From: Gardnerella vaginalis
GTDB taxonomy: Bacteria; Actinomycetota; Actinomycetes; Actinomycetales; Bifidobacteriaceae
Assembly: GCF_001546485.1 (NCBI RefSeq)
Contig: NZ_KQ956843.1
Span: 1 to 32,490, forward strand
Length of the DNA stretch: 32,490 bases
Reading direction: 5' to 3'
The notes under the pieces are model-generated. The model searched no databases and was not told the DNA's origin. It saw only the letters and a list, made by a program, of their open reading frames with translations. This document shows, in pieces, positions 15,653 through 28,200 of the stretch (position 1 is its first letter; the number at the start of each line of letters is the position of its first letter). A program made the position numbers and the translations under genes.

Positions 15653-15970
15653 TTAAGCATCTAATAAATCCTGCATAAGTTCATCTGTGTTATTAAATGA
15701 TTTTCCCTCATGAGCTTCAGCTTGACGACGAGCTTCGTCAGAAAGATCAACTGGTTCAGAGACTTTGCCAATTTTAAAATTGCGAATTGCTTCATCCATA
15801 CTTTTAAGAGTTCGGGAAGATATACTCTTTGGAACAGTAAGCTCACGTGGCTCTAATAAAATACAACCATTATCACATTCTTTAACATTGTAATAAGAGT
15901 ATTTAGCACCGCGCAGCGTTACACGCTTTTTACTATCAAGACGAACGTCATAATCTTTCACTACTTCCAC
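15653..15970 (-). CDS. AbrB/antitoxin-like small protein, no toxin partner seen
   Basis: This 105-residue protein has a beta-rich N terminus (EVVKDYDVRLDSKKRVTLRG, then YYNVKECDNGCILLEPRE). That pattern resembles the swapped-hairpin AbrB/MazE DNA-binding fold. The C-terminal half is helical and charged and carries DLSDEARRQAEAHEGKSF, like antitoxins that wrap a RelE/ParE toxin. The assignment is by eye and the family was not confirmed. No toxin gene is next to it: guaB lies upstream and orn downstream. The start is GTG with an excellent ribosome binding site (GAGGTGA). A near-consensus promoter and a perfect 20-bp palindrome lie immediately upstream, which suggests autoregulation. It could be an orphan antitoxin or a small regulator. 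Confidence 0.8.
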   Translation of the reverse strand: MEVVKDYDVRLDSKKRVTLRGAKYSYYNVKECDNGCILLEPRELTVPKSISSRTLKSMDEAIRNFKIGKVSEPVDLSDEARRQAEAHEGKSFNNTDELMQDLLDA

Positions 15971-15985
15971 AAAATCACCTCATTT

Positions 15986-16005
15986 TTAGTGGGATATCCC
16001 ACTAA
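15986..16005. promoter_or_regulatory. Perfect 20-bp palindrome, probable operator
   Basis: TTAGTGGGATATCCCACTAA is identical to its own reverse complement. It touches the -10 box and covers the expected transcription start of the AbrB-like gene, 16 bases before its GTG start. This is an ideal site for a dimeric repressor, most simply the gene's own product. Confidence 0.85.
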
Positions 16006-16034
16006 CTATACAATAATTTTATACTTTTTGCCAA
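16005..16034 (-). promoter_or_regulatory. Promoter of the AbrB-like gene
   Basis: On the minus strand TTGGCA (16029-16034) is followed, after 18 bases, by TATAGT (16005-16010). Both are close to the sigma-70 type consensus. Transcription would start within the palindrome. Confidence 0.7.
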
Positions 16035-16040
16035 AACGAA

Positions 16041-16093
16041 AAACGACGAAAAGCAGGCAAGTTGTAGATAACTTGCTTAACTTTTCGCCGTTT
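16041..16093 (-). terminator. Terminator downstream of guaB
   Basis: A long imperfect hairpin: AAACGACGAAAAG pairs with CTTTTCGCCGTTT with one mismatch, and an inner GCAAGTT pairs with AACTTGC. Read on the minus strand it is followed by TTCGTTTTGG. It lies past the guaB 11-bp repeats and just upstream of the promoter of the AbrB-like gene. Confidence 0.75.
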
Positions 16094-16108
16094 AATGCAA
16101 AATTACTT

Positions 16109-16174
16109 GCGATTTACACGCAATTTATACGCAATTTAATCGCATACATAGCGCACACCACGCGCACCACGCGA
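16109..16174. repeat. Six degenerate 11-bp units abutting the guaB stop codon
   Basis: Six successive 11-bp units begin with GC: three of the type GCAATTTATAC and three more GC-rich ones (for example GCACACCACGC). They end one base before the guaB stop codon on the plus strand, so they lie immediately 3' of the gene. Confidence 0.7.
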
Positions 16175-16175
16175 T

Positions 16176-18876
<2,701 letters not shown>

Positions 18877-18956
18877 CGGCTATGTCTTTCTGCTATTTTA
18901 ATATTCGCTTGCTTTATTTGATTGTATCGATTTGACGGTACCGCAAAATTAGTAAA

Positions 18957-18981
18957 TACTTTCGTACTTTCGTTACTTTCG
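18957..18981. repeat. Three short TACTTTCG units across the tsaC stop codon
   Basis: TACTTTCG occurs three times, with one extra T between the second and third copies. The tsaC stop codon (18973-18975) falls in this array. The gap between tsaC and the wecA start (18877-18972) is otherwise featureless. Confidence 0.6.
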
Positions 18982-19644
18982 CAAAGCCGCGCGAATTTCG
19001 CGCTCCGAAATCACTCCTTCGCGGAAAATCACGATGCCGTCTTCGTCGTTTGAATCTGCACCAACTACCGTGCTTGCCACATGCGAGCGAGTCGGACCTG
19101 CGTTCAAATACAGAGGGATTTCGTCACCAAAAGCATCCACTGCTTCTTCGACGCTGTCTGCACTTTCGTTACCGCTGCGATTCGCACTAGAAGCCGCAAG
19201 AGGTCCCGTTACACGCAAAATCCGCATCAATGCTGCACAATCTGGTACACGTACACCCTGCGTCGCTTCAGATTGTGCATCATTTTGCGCATCACTTTTA
19301 TCTGTTTTGCACAGCGTTGCAAGATGCGAAGCAACCGAACCTTCCTTCGCGCGCGCAATCGGAGAATATCCACCTGGAAGGAACTTTTCTCCTAAAATAT
19401 CAAGCGGAGAAGGCAAATAAAGCCCAAGTTTTTTTAAATCTTCTACTCCGCTCATTAAAATTTGCAGTGCTTTTGCACGAGGCCTACGTTTGAGTTCGTA
19501 AATTTTTGCAACCGCTTTCTCATTAAACGGGTCGCAAGCAACGCCATACACAGTGTCAGTCGGCACTACAATTACGCCACCTTCGTTAATAATTTGCGCT
19601 GCCATTTGCAGTGATTCTTCGTTGATATTGCAAATTTTGCTCAT
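18973..19644 (-). CDS. tsaC: L-threonylcarbamoyladenylate synthase (Sua5/YwlC/TsaC)
   Basis: This enzyme makes threonylcarbamoyl-AMP from threonine, bicarbonate and ATP, the first step of the t6A37 modification of ANN-decoding tRNAs. The 223-residue protein shows the YrdC fold: GGVIVVPTDTVYGVACDPFNEKAVAKIYELKRRPRAKALQILM near the N terminus, and PLAASSANRSGNES further on. It lacks the extra C-terminal Sua5 domain. Residues about 105-140 contain a Ser/Asp/Ala-rich insertion (CKTDKSDAQNDAQSEATQGV). The ATG at 19642-19644 is preceded by AAAGAGG at proper spacing; the upstream ATG at 19657-19659 has AAGGGG too close to it. It sits between prmC and wecA, as in Mycobacterium, with 60 bases to prmC. 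Confidence 0.94.
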   Translation of the reverse strand: MSKICNINEESLQMAAQIINEGGVIVVPTDTVYGVACDPFNEKAVAKIYELKRRPRAKALQILMSGVEDLKKLGLYLPSPLDILGEKFLPGGYSPIARAKEGSVASHLATLCKTDKSDAQNDAQSEATQGVRVPDCAALMRILRVTGPLAASSANRSGNESADSVEEAVDAFGDEIPLYLNAGPTRSHVASTVVGADSNDEDGIVIFREGVISEREIRAALRK

Positions 19645-19665
19645 TTTTGCCTCTTTCATTACCCC

Positions 19666-19707
19666 TTGCTTCTTATGTTGCTTCTTAGCTTTTTATTCTG
19701 CTTCTTA
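19666..19707. repeat. TTGCTTCTTA repeats reaching the prmC stop codon
   Basis: TTGCTTCTTA appears at 19666 and 19678 (12-bp spacing), and a related CTGCTTCTTA at 19698-19707 ends on the prmC stop codon. The array fills most of the short prmC-tsaC gap. Confidence 0.6.
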
Positions 19708-20622
19708 TTTTATTGCAAAAGTATATCTTGGTCTGCCTGTTAAATCGTTGCCAACGCACGAACGCACAAAACCTATACTTTCTGCGTATTTTTGAAGCGC
19801 ATCACCTTGCGAAATATCGTGCTCCATCACCAGCGCTCCCCCGGGACGAAGTAACGAGAAAGCCGCGCGCATAATCTGCTCCGGAATAGCTAAGCCGTCC
19901 GCAGAACCGCCGTACAACGCAAGCGGAGGATCATATTCGCGCACTTCAATCTGTTCCGGCACTTGAGTTTCTGGCACGTATGGCGGATTCGTGATTACTA
20001 AATCTACTTTGCCGCAAATTTGCGCAAGTTCCGGAGTTAAATCCGAAATATGCGCTTTTGTTGCATCACCAAGCACAGCATGATACCTGCCCAATACATG
20101 CAGATTTTCCTGCTTTTTTGCAGTTTCTTCAAAATTTTTTTGTAAATATTGGAAAGCTTTAGGAGATTTTTCTATAGCCCATACTTGCGCATCCGCAACT
20201 TCCGTCACAACTGACAATCCGATTGCACCCGAGCCAGCACATAAATCTACTACCGTAGGCTTACTAACACGCGATTCTCGCAGCCAATCCAATCCAGCTT
20301 CAACTACCATTTCAGTTTCCGGGCGCGGCACAAAAACACCCTTGCCGACTCGCAAATCTAAGTAGCGAAAAGGCGCATGACCAACAATATGTTGCAATGG
20401 CTCGCGAGAAGCACGTCTACTAACGAAAGCTTCATAACGATCAACATATCCAGCAGAAATATGAGCAGAACCAACACCATTACCCATCAGCAATGCCTTA
20501 TTAAGTTCAGCTAAGCTCACGCCGCATGCTTCCGCAAGCAGTAAACGCGCGTCATATTCTGCCGATTCTACGCCTGCTCGACTAAGCCGCATAGTAGCAT
20601 TTCGCAAAAGTTCACGCATCAT
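19705..20622 (-). CDS. prmC: Release factor glutamine methyltransferase PrmC (HemK)
   Basis: PrmC methylates the Gln of the GGQ motif in RF1 and RF2 using S-adenosylmethionine, which speeds termination. The 305-residue protein has an N-terminal helical domain (about 1-85, with ESAEYDARLLLAEA and RREPLQHIVG). The SAM-binding Rossmann domain has VVDLCAGSGAIGLSV and the substrate-gripping motif NPPY (212-215, in LVITNPPYVPETQ). GGALVMEHDISQGDAL is near the C terminus. It directly follows prfA, its substrate gene, with a 51-base gap that holds a 14-bp duplication. The other substrate, RF2, is encoded at 4930-6066. Two adjacent ATG codons could each start it and no clear ribosome binding site distinguishes them. 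Confidence 0.97.
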   Translation of the reverse strand: MMRELLRNATMRLSRAGVESAEYDARLLLAEACGVSLAELNKALLMGNGVGSAHISAGYVDRYEAFVSRRASREPLQHIVGHAPFRYLDLRVGKGVFVPRPETEMVVEAGLDWLRESRVSKPTVVDLCAGSGAIGLSVVTEVADAQVWAIEKSPKAFQYLQKNFEETAKKQENLHVLGRYHAVLGDATKAHISDLTPELAQICGKVDLVITNPPYVPETQVPEQIEVREYDPPLALYGGSADGLAIPEQIMRAAFSLLRPGGALVMEHDISQGDALQKYAESIGFVRSCVGNDLTGRPRYTFAIK

Positions 20623-20630
20623 AGAAGCTT

Positions 20631-20658
20631 AATTTCTACAAAATAATTTCTACAAAAT
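20631..20658. repeat. 14-bp tandem duplication between prfA and prmC
   Basis: AATTTCTACAAAAT occurs twice in tandem, exact in both copies, 15 bases past the prfA stop codon and eight bases before the prmC start. Confidence 0.85.
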
Positions 20659-20673
20659 AATGCTGAACCACTG

Positions 20674-21771
20674 CTACTTAGCTTGTGCTAAACGGTCAGC
20701 TTCATCTGCTTGAATATCACTGTCAATAACTGGTTGCAAGTCGCCATCAAGTACTTGGTCAAGATTGTAAGCCTTGTAGTTCGTGCGATGATCCACAATA
20801 CGATTTTCTGGGAAATTGTACGTTCGGATTCGTTCAGAACGATCGAGCGAACGCACCTGCGAGTGGCGCATATCCGCCGCTTCTGCTGCCTCCTGCTCGT
20901 GCTTCATAGCGAGCAAGCGCGACTTTAGCACACGAAGAGCTGCAGCGCGGTTTTGAATCTGCGACTTTTCATCCTGCATACTCACCACAATGCCAGTTGG
21001 AATATGCGTCATGCGAACCGCAGAATACGTGGTGTTCACAGACTGTCCGCCAGGACCGGAGCTCATGAAAATGTCGATTTTCAGATCTTTTGGATCGATT
21101 TCAATTTCGTCGTCATCTTCGTCTGCTTCTGGGAACACGATTACACCAGCTGCAGAAGTTTGAATACGCCCCTGCGATTCCGTAACTGGGATTCGTTGCA
21201 CGCGATGAACGCCACCCTCATACTTCATACTGGCCCACACGCCGTCTTCTGGAGCAGGTGTGCCTTTTGCGCGAATCGCAAGTTGAACGTCTTTTACACC
21301 GCCAAGTTCCGTTGAATTTTCGCTCTGGATTACAGTAGTCCAGCCGCGCTTTTCCGCATAACGCATGTACATACGCAATAAATCGCCAGCAAATAGTGCC
21401 GCTTCCTCGCCGCCTGTGCCAGCTTTAATTTCCATAATCATATCGCGAGCATCGTCAGGATCCCTAGGAATGAGAGCTGTGCGAAGCTTTTCTTTTGCCG
21501 TTGGAAGTTGCGCTTCTAAGCGCTTAGCTTCCTCAGCAAAATCCGGATCGTCGCTTGCCATTTCGTTTGCGGCTTCAAAGTCGTCGCAAAGCTGCTTGTA
21601 GTTGAGGTAAGCGTTTACGATTGAACCAAGTTCCGCATGCCTACGACCGAGTTTACGAATAGCGTCCGGGTTTGACGCAACTTCCGGGCTTCCCATGCGA
21701 CTTTCAATATCGCGGTACTCCTCTAACGCAGTAACTGCTGCTGGGAACTGTTCATCTACTGACTCAGCCAT
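20674..21771 (-). CDS. prfA: Peptide chain release factor 1 (RF1)
   Basis: RF1 reads UAA and UAG. From the chosen start the protein has 365 residues. The codon-recognition tripeptide is PVT (195-197, in [20 protein letters not shown]), which is diagnostic for RF1. The GGQ motif is at 241-243 in [19 protein letters not shown]. An acidic stretch ([12 protein letters not shown]) lies just before the GGQ domain. Two ATG codons are in tandem; the second (21769-21771) is five bases from AAAGGA and is preferred, since the first is only two bases from it. It follows rpmE and precedes prmC, the usual actinobacterial order. A terminator lies between rpmE and prfA, so prfA should have its own promoter in 21775-21858. 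Confidence 0.98.
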   Translation of the reverse strand: MAESVDEQFPAAVTALEEYRDIESRMGSPEVASNPDAIRKLGRRHAELGSIVNAYLNYKQLCDDFEAANEMASDDPDFAEEAKRLEAQLPTAKEKLRTALIPRDPDDARDMIMEIKAGTGGEEAALFAGDLLRMYMRYAEKRGWTTVIQSENSTELGGVKDVQLAIRAKGTPAPEDGVWASMKYEGGVHRVQRIPVTESQGRIQTSAAGVIVFPEADEDDDEIEIDPKDLKIDIFMSSGPGGQSVNTTYSAVRMTHIPTGIVVSMQDEKSQIQNRAAALRVLKSRLLAMKHEQEAAEAADMRHSQVRSLDRSERIRTYNFPENRIVDHRTNYKAYNLDQVLDGDLQPVIDSDIQADEADRLAQAK

Positions 21772-21858
21772 CATATTCCTTTGTAGTCGCGCCTAAAGCG
21801 GATTGTGAATCAAAATATTAAATATTAAAATTAAACACATACATGTTGAGTACATAAA

Positions 21859-21903
21859 ACGCCAGCCCCGCTTCGCGAAGTTACACGAAAACAGGGCTGG
21901 CGT
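21859..21903 (-). terminator. Rho-independent terminator after rpmE
   Basis: A perfect 10-bp GC-rich stem (ACGCCAGCCC and its complement) is separated by 25 bases that contain an inner small hairpin (CTTCGCGAAG). On the minus strand it is followed by TTTTATG. It lies eight bases past the rpmE stop codon. Confidence 0.85.
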
Positions 21904-21911
21904 CATAAAAG

Positions 21912-22124
21912 CTACTTAGTCTTCTTACCGTAGCGCTTCTCGAAGCGAGCCACGCGGCCGCCGGTATCGAGAATCTTCTGCTTGCCGGTATAGAATGGGT
22001 GGCACTTTGAGCACACGTCAACCGTCATGTGATCGCCATCAGCGGTGGAACGAGTTACGAAAGTGCTGCCGCAAGAGCAGGTAACCTGCACTGCGTGATA
22101 ATCGGGATGAATACCCTGCTTCAT
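21912..22124 (-). CDS. rpmE: 50S ribosomal protein L31, zinc-binding form
   Basis: L31 is a small protein bridging the ribosomal subunits. The 70-residue product starts [22 protein letters not shown] and has the four zinc cysteines of the C+ type (Cys16, Cys18, Cys38, Cys41, in CSC and VCSKC), followed by [25 protein letters not shown]. The open frame extends further upstream, but this ATG has a clear AGGAG five bases before it and gives the family's usual N terminus. In zinc-limited cells a zinc-free paralogue often replaces this form. The gene leads the prfA-prmC-tsaC-wecA run but is separated from it by a terminator. Confidence 0.98.
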   Translation of the reverse strand: MKQGIHPDYHAVQVTCSCGSTFVTRSTADGDHMTVDVCSKCHPFYTGKQKILDTGGRVARFEKRYGKKTK

Positions 22125-22145
22125 AATGTCTCCTATGGAATTCGG

Positions 22146-22159
22146 GCGACCCGGGTCGC
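22146..22159. promoter_or_regulatory. 14-bp GC-rich palindrome in the rpmE leader
   Basis: GCGACCCGGGTCGC is its own reverse complement and lies about 22 bases before the rpmE ATG. It could be an operator, an mRNA hairpin for L31 autocontrol, or chance. It is strikingly GC-rich for this genome. Confidence 0.4.
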
Positions 22160-22226
22160 AAAGCCCCAATAGCTAAGCGTGAACCGGAACCTTCGCAATT
22201 TTAGTCACCACCCTCGACGCACTAAA

Positions 22227-25200
22227 TCAGCTTTCGTTATTTTTGCGCTTACGACGGCGACCAGCTTTACCCACAGCAAAACCTAATACCGAAAGCGTGG
22301 CAGACCAAAGAGCTGCAGTAGACTCATCACTACCAGTTTTTGCTAACGATGGAGCAGGCTGTGCAGGCTCTTCCTGACGTTCCGCATCTACGTGCAACAA
22401 AGGTTCCGGCATCGCTATTGCAGTTGGGTACTCTGGTTCCGGAGTTGGTGGAACAGGTGCTGGCGGTACCGGAGTTGGCGGTACCGGAGTTGGCGGAACA
22501 GGTTCCGGCGGTACCGGAGTTGGCGGAACCGGCGTTGGAGGCACCGGCTGCGGCTCAGGCGTTGGAGGCACCGGTTCCGGAGTTGGTGGAACAGGTGTTG
22601 GCGGTACCGGAGTTGGAGTTGGTGGCACCGGAGTTGGAGGTACAGGTTCCGGCGGCACCGGAGTTGGCGGCACCGGCTCAGGTTGCGGAGTAGGAGGCAC
22701 AGGCGTTGGAGGCACTGGCTTCTTCTCTTCACGTACCACAGTCATATTCACTGTAATTTCAGCACGCCTACCGTAATTATCTGTAGTACTAAACACAAAT
22801 GGCACTACGCGCGCACTTTCACCTTGCTTCCAATCAGTAATTGTAGGAATACCAGCCATAGTGCATTGGCTTCCAGAGCAAGATGCTGTTATGTTGTTCA
22901 TCACATTTCCAGAACCAGCAGCAAGCTGATTGTTAGGTGCATCATTATTATCGGTAAGCTTAAATTTTGTTTGCGTAAACTCACGCGTAGAACCACCAAA
23001 CGTAAACTTCATAGGCTTCATCTGCTTGAAGTTTGCAGTAATTGTAGTTTCGCGCGTTGGCTTAGGCTTTGGCAACGAAATTTCAGGGTTTATACCAGCA
23101 TTGCGCAAAATCTGCTTCAAAGCTTCCAAACTAGACTTCTTGGAGCTGCGAATTATCTTTGCAATAAATGGCTTATTCGCATCGTCAGCAAGCTCAGCGA
23201 ACACTTCGCGCTGAGCGTCAATAATACCGCTCATATCAACGCTATAATCATGAGGCTTGTCTGGATCAACTCCAGCATTTTTAAGCAATACCTTGAGAGA
23301 TTCAATACTAGACTTATGCGACTTGCGTATAATGCTTGCAACCCAGAACTTACTCTCATGCTCTGCCATGAGCGCCAAAATCTCACGTTCGCCATTAACA
23401 TTTGCAATTTTCAGCAAATTATTCAAGGCTTCTACAGTACTGTGGCGAGAATTGCGAATCAGCTTAGCAACCCATGGCTTATTGTCACCTTCAGCATATC
23501 GCGCTATGCTCTCGCGCTCAAAATCAGTTGCAATAGGATCATTTTTAACTTTTTGTGCTTCTTCCAACAGATGTTGCAATGCAGCCAGAGTCGACGCATG
23601 TGACCTACGAATAACATTCGCAACAAACGTCTTACCGCTCATTATTGCCATACGAGCCAAAGCTTCGCGCTCTTCTTCTGTAGCCTTGCGCTTATCTGCT
23701 GGAGCTGCTGGAATCTCAGTTGTGCTAGAAGTCCAATCCTTAAACACGTAGCCCTTATCTGCAAGCACGTCTGGAACTGGCATATGCACGTCTTTAACAC
23801 CCTTACGCACCCAGTATGTGAACACAGGAGACTTCATTTCTCCGCCACTACCAGCTACATACGTTACCTTGCTATAGTTCTTTTCTACAAACTTGGCTTC
23901 CGCAGTGCCTTTAGCTGGCAAATCGTTATCTGCAATCACATTCGGCAAAACATGCACACGAACTTGAATCTGAGTAGTAATAGTTTTCCGTTCCTTAGTC
24001 TTAGAATCAACTTCGTCTGTAGGTCGCGTAACATCTACAGTTACTGTGGCAGTTCCAGGCTTATATACATAGGTATTATAGTCTTTAACACCTTGCGTAT
24101 TATCAGTATCTTCTGGCTTTTCACCTTGACCATCAACGTGATTAATAGAAACGTTAACGTTAGGATCAGTGTTATGTACAAGCTTATTAAGGTTTGGAAT
24201 CGCATCTCCAACGCCAATAACCGTTTCCGGAATCTTTATATCCGAAATACCAGTTTGCTCAGCAACAAGAATTCGTGGAGTTGCGATATCCCACGCGTGC
24301 TTCCAATTAACATTGGACTCATTACCTTTAGCATCGTACATACGCCACTTTACGAAACCAGAAAGTAGCTTACCGGTGTCGCTTGCAACTTTTTGAGCAA
24401 ACTTAATATTGTCTTTAATATCTTTGCCGTGACGAATATACAGCAGCTTTGGCTTATGTTCACCATTATTCCATCTATGACCAATTTCTGGAAGGAAAAT
24501 GGTTGCAACATATCCGTCTGGAATCTTGTCGTCTTCAGAAGCGTCGATGACGTTTGGCATAAGCTTGTAGCGCGCTACAAAAGTAGTGTTTTCGTCAAAC
24601 TTCATACCAGCAATTTCAGCACTAGAATATAGCTTAATTTGTGGCTGAGTTGGTACAGTAGTAGGCGTTGGCGCCGCAGCAGCAAACAGTGTTACAAAAG
24701 GAACTACTGGTGCAGCAGTATTTGTACCATTCGTAATATTTGGCGTATTGGTCGAATTTGCTACAGGCGTAGTAGCTGTCTGCTTCTCCCAGCCTTGGAA
24801 CTCGTAATGGTATCCTTGCGCATCGTAATCTTTGCCAATAACCTGCGGAGCGCGAACACCACTAGCAGATTGCTTATACGCGTAGTACAATTCGCGTGAA
24901 CCTTGAGCAAATTCACCCTTGCCATTTGGTGACTTACCATCAATCTGAGCATTCTCAAATTTGACTTGAACGTAATATTTTGGATCAAGAACTTTATTAC
25001 GTTCAGCATTAGCACCAGTTTGCGCTTCAGGATGTTTACTATCTTCCTTCGCCAAGCTGCTTGGATACATCAACTGATAAAGCACCTTAAGGCGAGCAAC
25101 GCGCTTATACTTTTTAGGTTCTTCACCGTCCTTGTAATTGACTGTAATCTTTAGCGGCACAGTGTACAAAGAAGGCTTAGAAAGCATCTTCTTCTCAAAG

Positions 25201-28200
25201 TCTTCTGGCTTCTTACCTTTAGGCAAATCGTATTCGATTGTTACATCCTTTATATCGCCCTTAGTTTCTGCCTCTGCCTTCAAAGCAGCAAGATTTGTCA
25301 AATACTCGTCTAACTTTGGAAGCGTGTCACGCTTATCTTGCACAGCAACCAAGTAATCAGTCTGCACATCTGGCTCTGTCCAATCCTTTTGATCTGCCAC
25401 GAACTCTTGGAATGATTCATTGACTTTCCAGCCGTCTTTCCATTCATCGTCAGTTTTAGCAACATTTTTAATTTCAACAAGTTTCTTACCGTCATTAAGC
25501 ATGCTGCTTCGATTCCAAGTGCCAGTAGCATTGGTTAGGCTTGCTTTAAGCTTCTCCAAAGCATTAGTAGGGTCGCTAGAACTGTAAGGAATTCTTGAAA
25601 TATCAGTGCCCTTCTTTACATAGAACACCTTAGGACCACTTGTGCCATCCTTCCACAATCTACCCGGAGCAGGCTTAAAGATTGCAACTACAGCATCCTT
25701 AGGAACTTCACCACCGTCAGACGAATTGGAGAAGTAGTCAATCTTCTTGTAAACAGCGTGGTAAGTTACACCGTTTTGCAAATTCGCATCCGTGTAGCGG
25801 TCGCTTGAATTTATATCAAACTTCTGCTCTGGATTCGGATTCGCAGCAGTCGGCTTTACAACCTTAGTTGTCCAGCCCTTAAACACATAGTGGTAATTAT
25901 TTTCACTGTGATCCTCACCGAAGGCTTGCGGCACGCGGATTCTAACATCCTTACCTTTGTAAACGTAAGCAGTTAGCGTAGTTGTTCCGCCAGTAGAAGG
26001 AGTAGTGCCAGTCGTATCGTGACCAATAATAGTGCCTTCATCGTTACTACCAGTAAAGGTAATAGGCGCATATTCGGTAGCGTGCTTACTGCCGTAGTCG
26101 CTAGTCTTAAACTTTTCCCAATCGCTTTCGTACACCAAATCTGGCAGCACGCGGTACAGTACTTCAGCTTTAGCAGTGTTGCCGTTAAGAGCTACTTGCA
26201 CTTTAATCTTGTGCAAGCCTGGAGTGCTGTCGAATGTTGCACCATCAGCAAATGAGAACGTAGCACCCTCTGGATACTCAGTAGCATTGGTTATGAGCTT
26301 CTTAGCAGACTCGCCACTTTCAGTACTAATCTTCTCAAGTGGCGTAAGCACTTGCGGAGCTGCAGCAACAGGAGCTTTTAGCTTGAAGTTAGCAGTGTAA
26401 ATTACTTCAGGGCTGTTCTGCTCTTCGGAGCGAATCGGCAAGCGATCTACACCGGTAGCATACTCAAGCTTCGTAGAGCCAGAACCATACGAACCGATTT
26501 GCGAAGTCCAGCCAGCAAACTCAAATCCAGGCTTCGCTTTCACTGTTGGAAGCGGCATCTGGTATGCCTTCGTGCCCTTAATCGCATCGTACACAAGAGC
26601 AGAGCCGTCAGCTACATTGTTTCCTTGCCAGTCAACAACGCTGCCCATAGAGCCTTGACCATCGGCCACTTTGAACACGTAGCGCGTGTAGTGATCCGGG
26701 CGAGCTTGAGCATCGTTCTTGCGCTTAAGCACGCGAACGTCTTTATATCTGAAGGTAATTTCAGGAATATTATTAACATCCTGCTTGCCATCTTCGTCAG
26801 TTTTATAAGTAAAACTATCCCGCGTAGTTTCCGGCATAAAGCCTTCAATCGGCTTGTAGAACGCTACGTCGTACTTTCGATTTACAGAGCTGACTTCGCT
26901 TTCTGGAAGAAGCTCATTGCCGTTTTGATCAATATACTTTACCTTATACTTGCGCGTATTGTACGTTTGGTAAATAAACTCGCCAGTATTCTGATCCTCG
27001 TCCTTCGAGGCTTCAAAGCTCGTGAAATGCTTATCTGGGAAGTGCGTTTCGTCACTGTAGACTGCTTCCGCATTGTAGCGCAAATGCTCGCGCAAGCCGG
27101 AAACCGTTTGAGTAGAAACGTGATCCACCATCGCGGCTTTGGCTGATTTATCAGTAGCATTCTTATAGTCAATAAACGTGTACCCAGGCTTTAAGAATAT
27201 GTGCTTAAAAGTACCGTTGTAGCGAGTATCCTCAACCCACACTGCATTAAGCGTTATGTCTTCTACTACTTTGTTGCCAAAAGCGTACGGCAAAGTCGTG
27301 CCGTTCTTTTTAATCTCCCAGCCGTAGAAGTCGTAGCCTTTGCGAGTTGGAACCTTTATATCTTTATTTTCCTTAATAACATAGTAGTGATCGAACTGCT
27401 TTTTCGTAACTACGTTTGTTCCAAATTTCTCTTTGCCTTTTTCGTCGGTTTCAGGCATATTGTAGTTAAGCGTTACAGTGTGCTTAATACCTTCTGGCTT
27501 ACCCCACGCAGCGTAAAGCTTAATGCCGTTGACTGGCACTGTAATATCTTTAGCTTTGCCTTTATCTTTGCTTCCAGTTTTGTTCTTGTCTTCAGTACCT
27601 TCACTATTGTCATTTATCTTGCCATTTATAAGATGAATACCGGCTTGATCAACAGCCCAGCCTTTAAACACGTAGTCTTCTGGCAAATAATCAGGGCGCT
27701 CGATGGAGTACTTAGTACCATTAAGCGTGAAAGTGTACTTGCCGTCGAACTGCTTAGACGTATCGTCAGCATCATCTTTAGTTACAGAAGCATCGTAAGA
27801 CGTATCGTTTCCGTATAGCTCTTTGTCTTCGCCCGTCAAATCTTTTTTGCCGCGCTTGGTCAAGCTATACTCAAACGGCAGTTCTTCTGTAGCAGCGACA
27901 CTGCCGTCCTTTATAGCCTTGCCGTCCGCATTATAAAACTGCACAGCGTACTTCTGGCGGTCGTACCTAAACTCAAGTGGTTTGTTATCATCAAATTCAG
28001 TTGCATCACCAGTATAACCTTCTTGTTCATCTACTGGAACGCCCCTATACTTTCGAAATGCTAAATGATACTTTTTAGCAAAAGCTTTCTGCTCATCCTC
28101 ACTTAAATCATCCCAATCCCCATGATCATGAGATTCGTTATACCACTCTTCCAGCTTACCTTCAAAGTCGTCTGAATCTAACGCCTTACCAACTCTTGCC

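Noticed and set aside
15661-15846. Overlapping 61-codon ORF as a toxin partner of the AbrB-like gene
   Set aside because: It overlaps the gene body in another frame, without a ribosome binding site or toxin-like sequence.
22125-22226. Terminator for the giant surface protein gene
   Set aside because: No hairpin with a T tract was found between its stop codon and rpmE; readthrough into rpmE is possible but not shown.
22340-23603. Long plus-strand ORFs opposite the Pro-rich and helical repeat part of the giant gene
   Set aside because: They encode low-complexity antisense shadows (VPELAVPELA, RSWRYRSW) of the repetitive coding strand and lack start signals.
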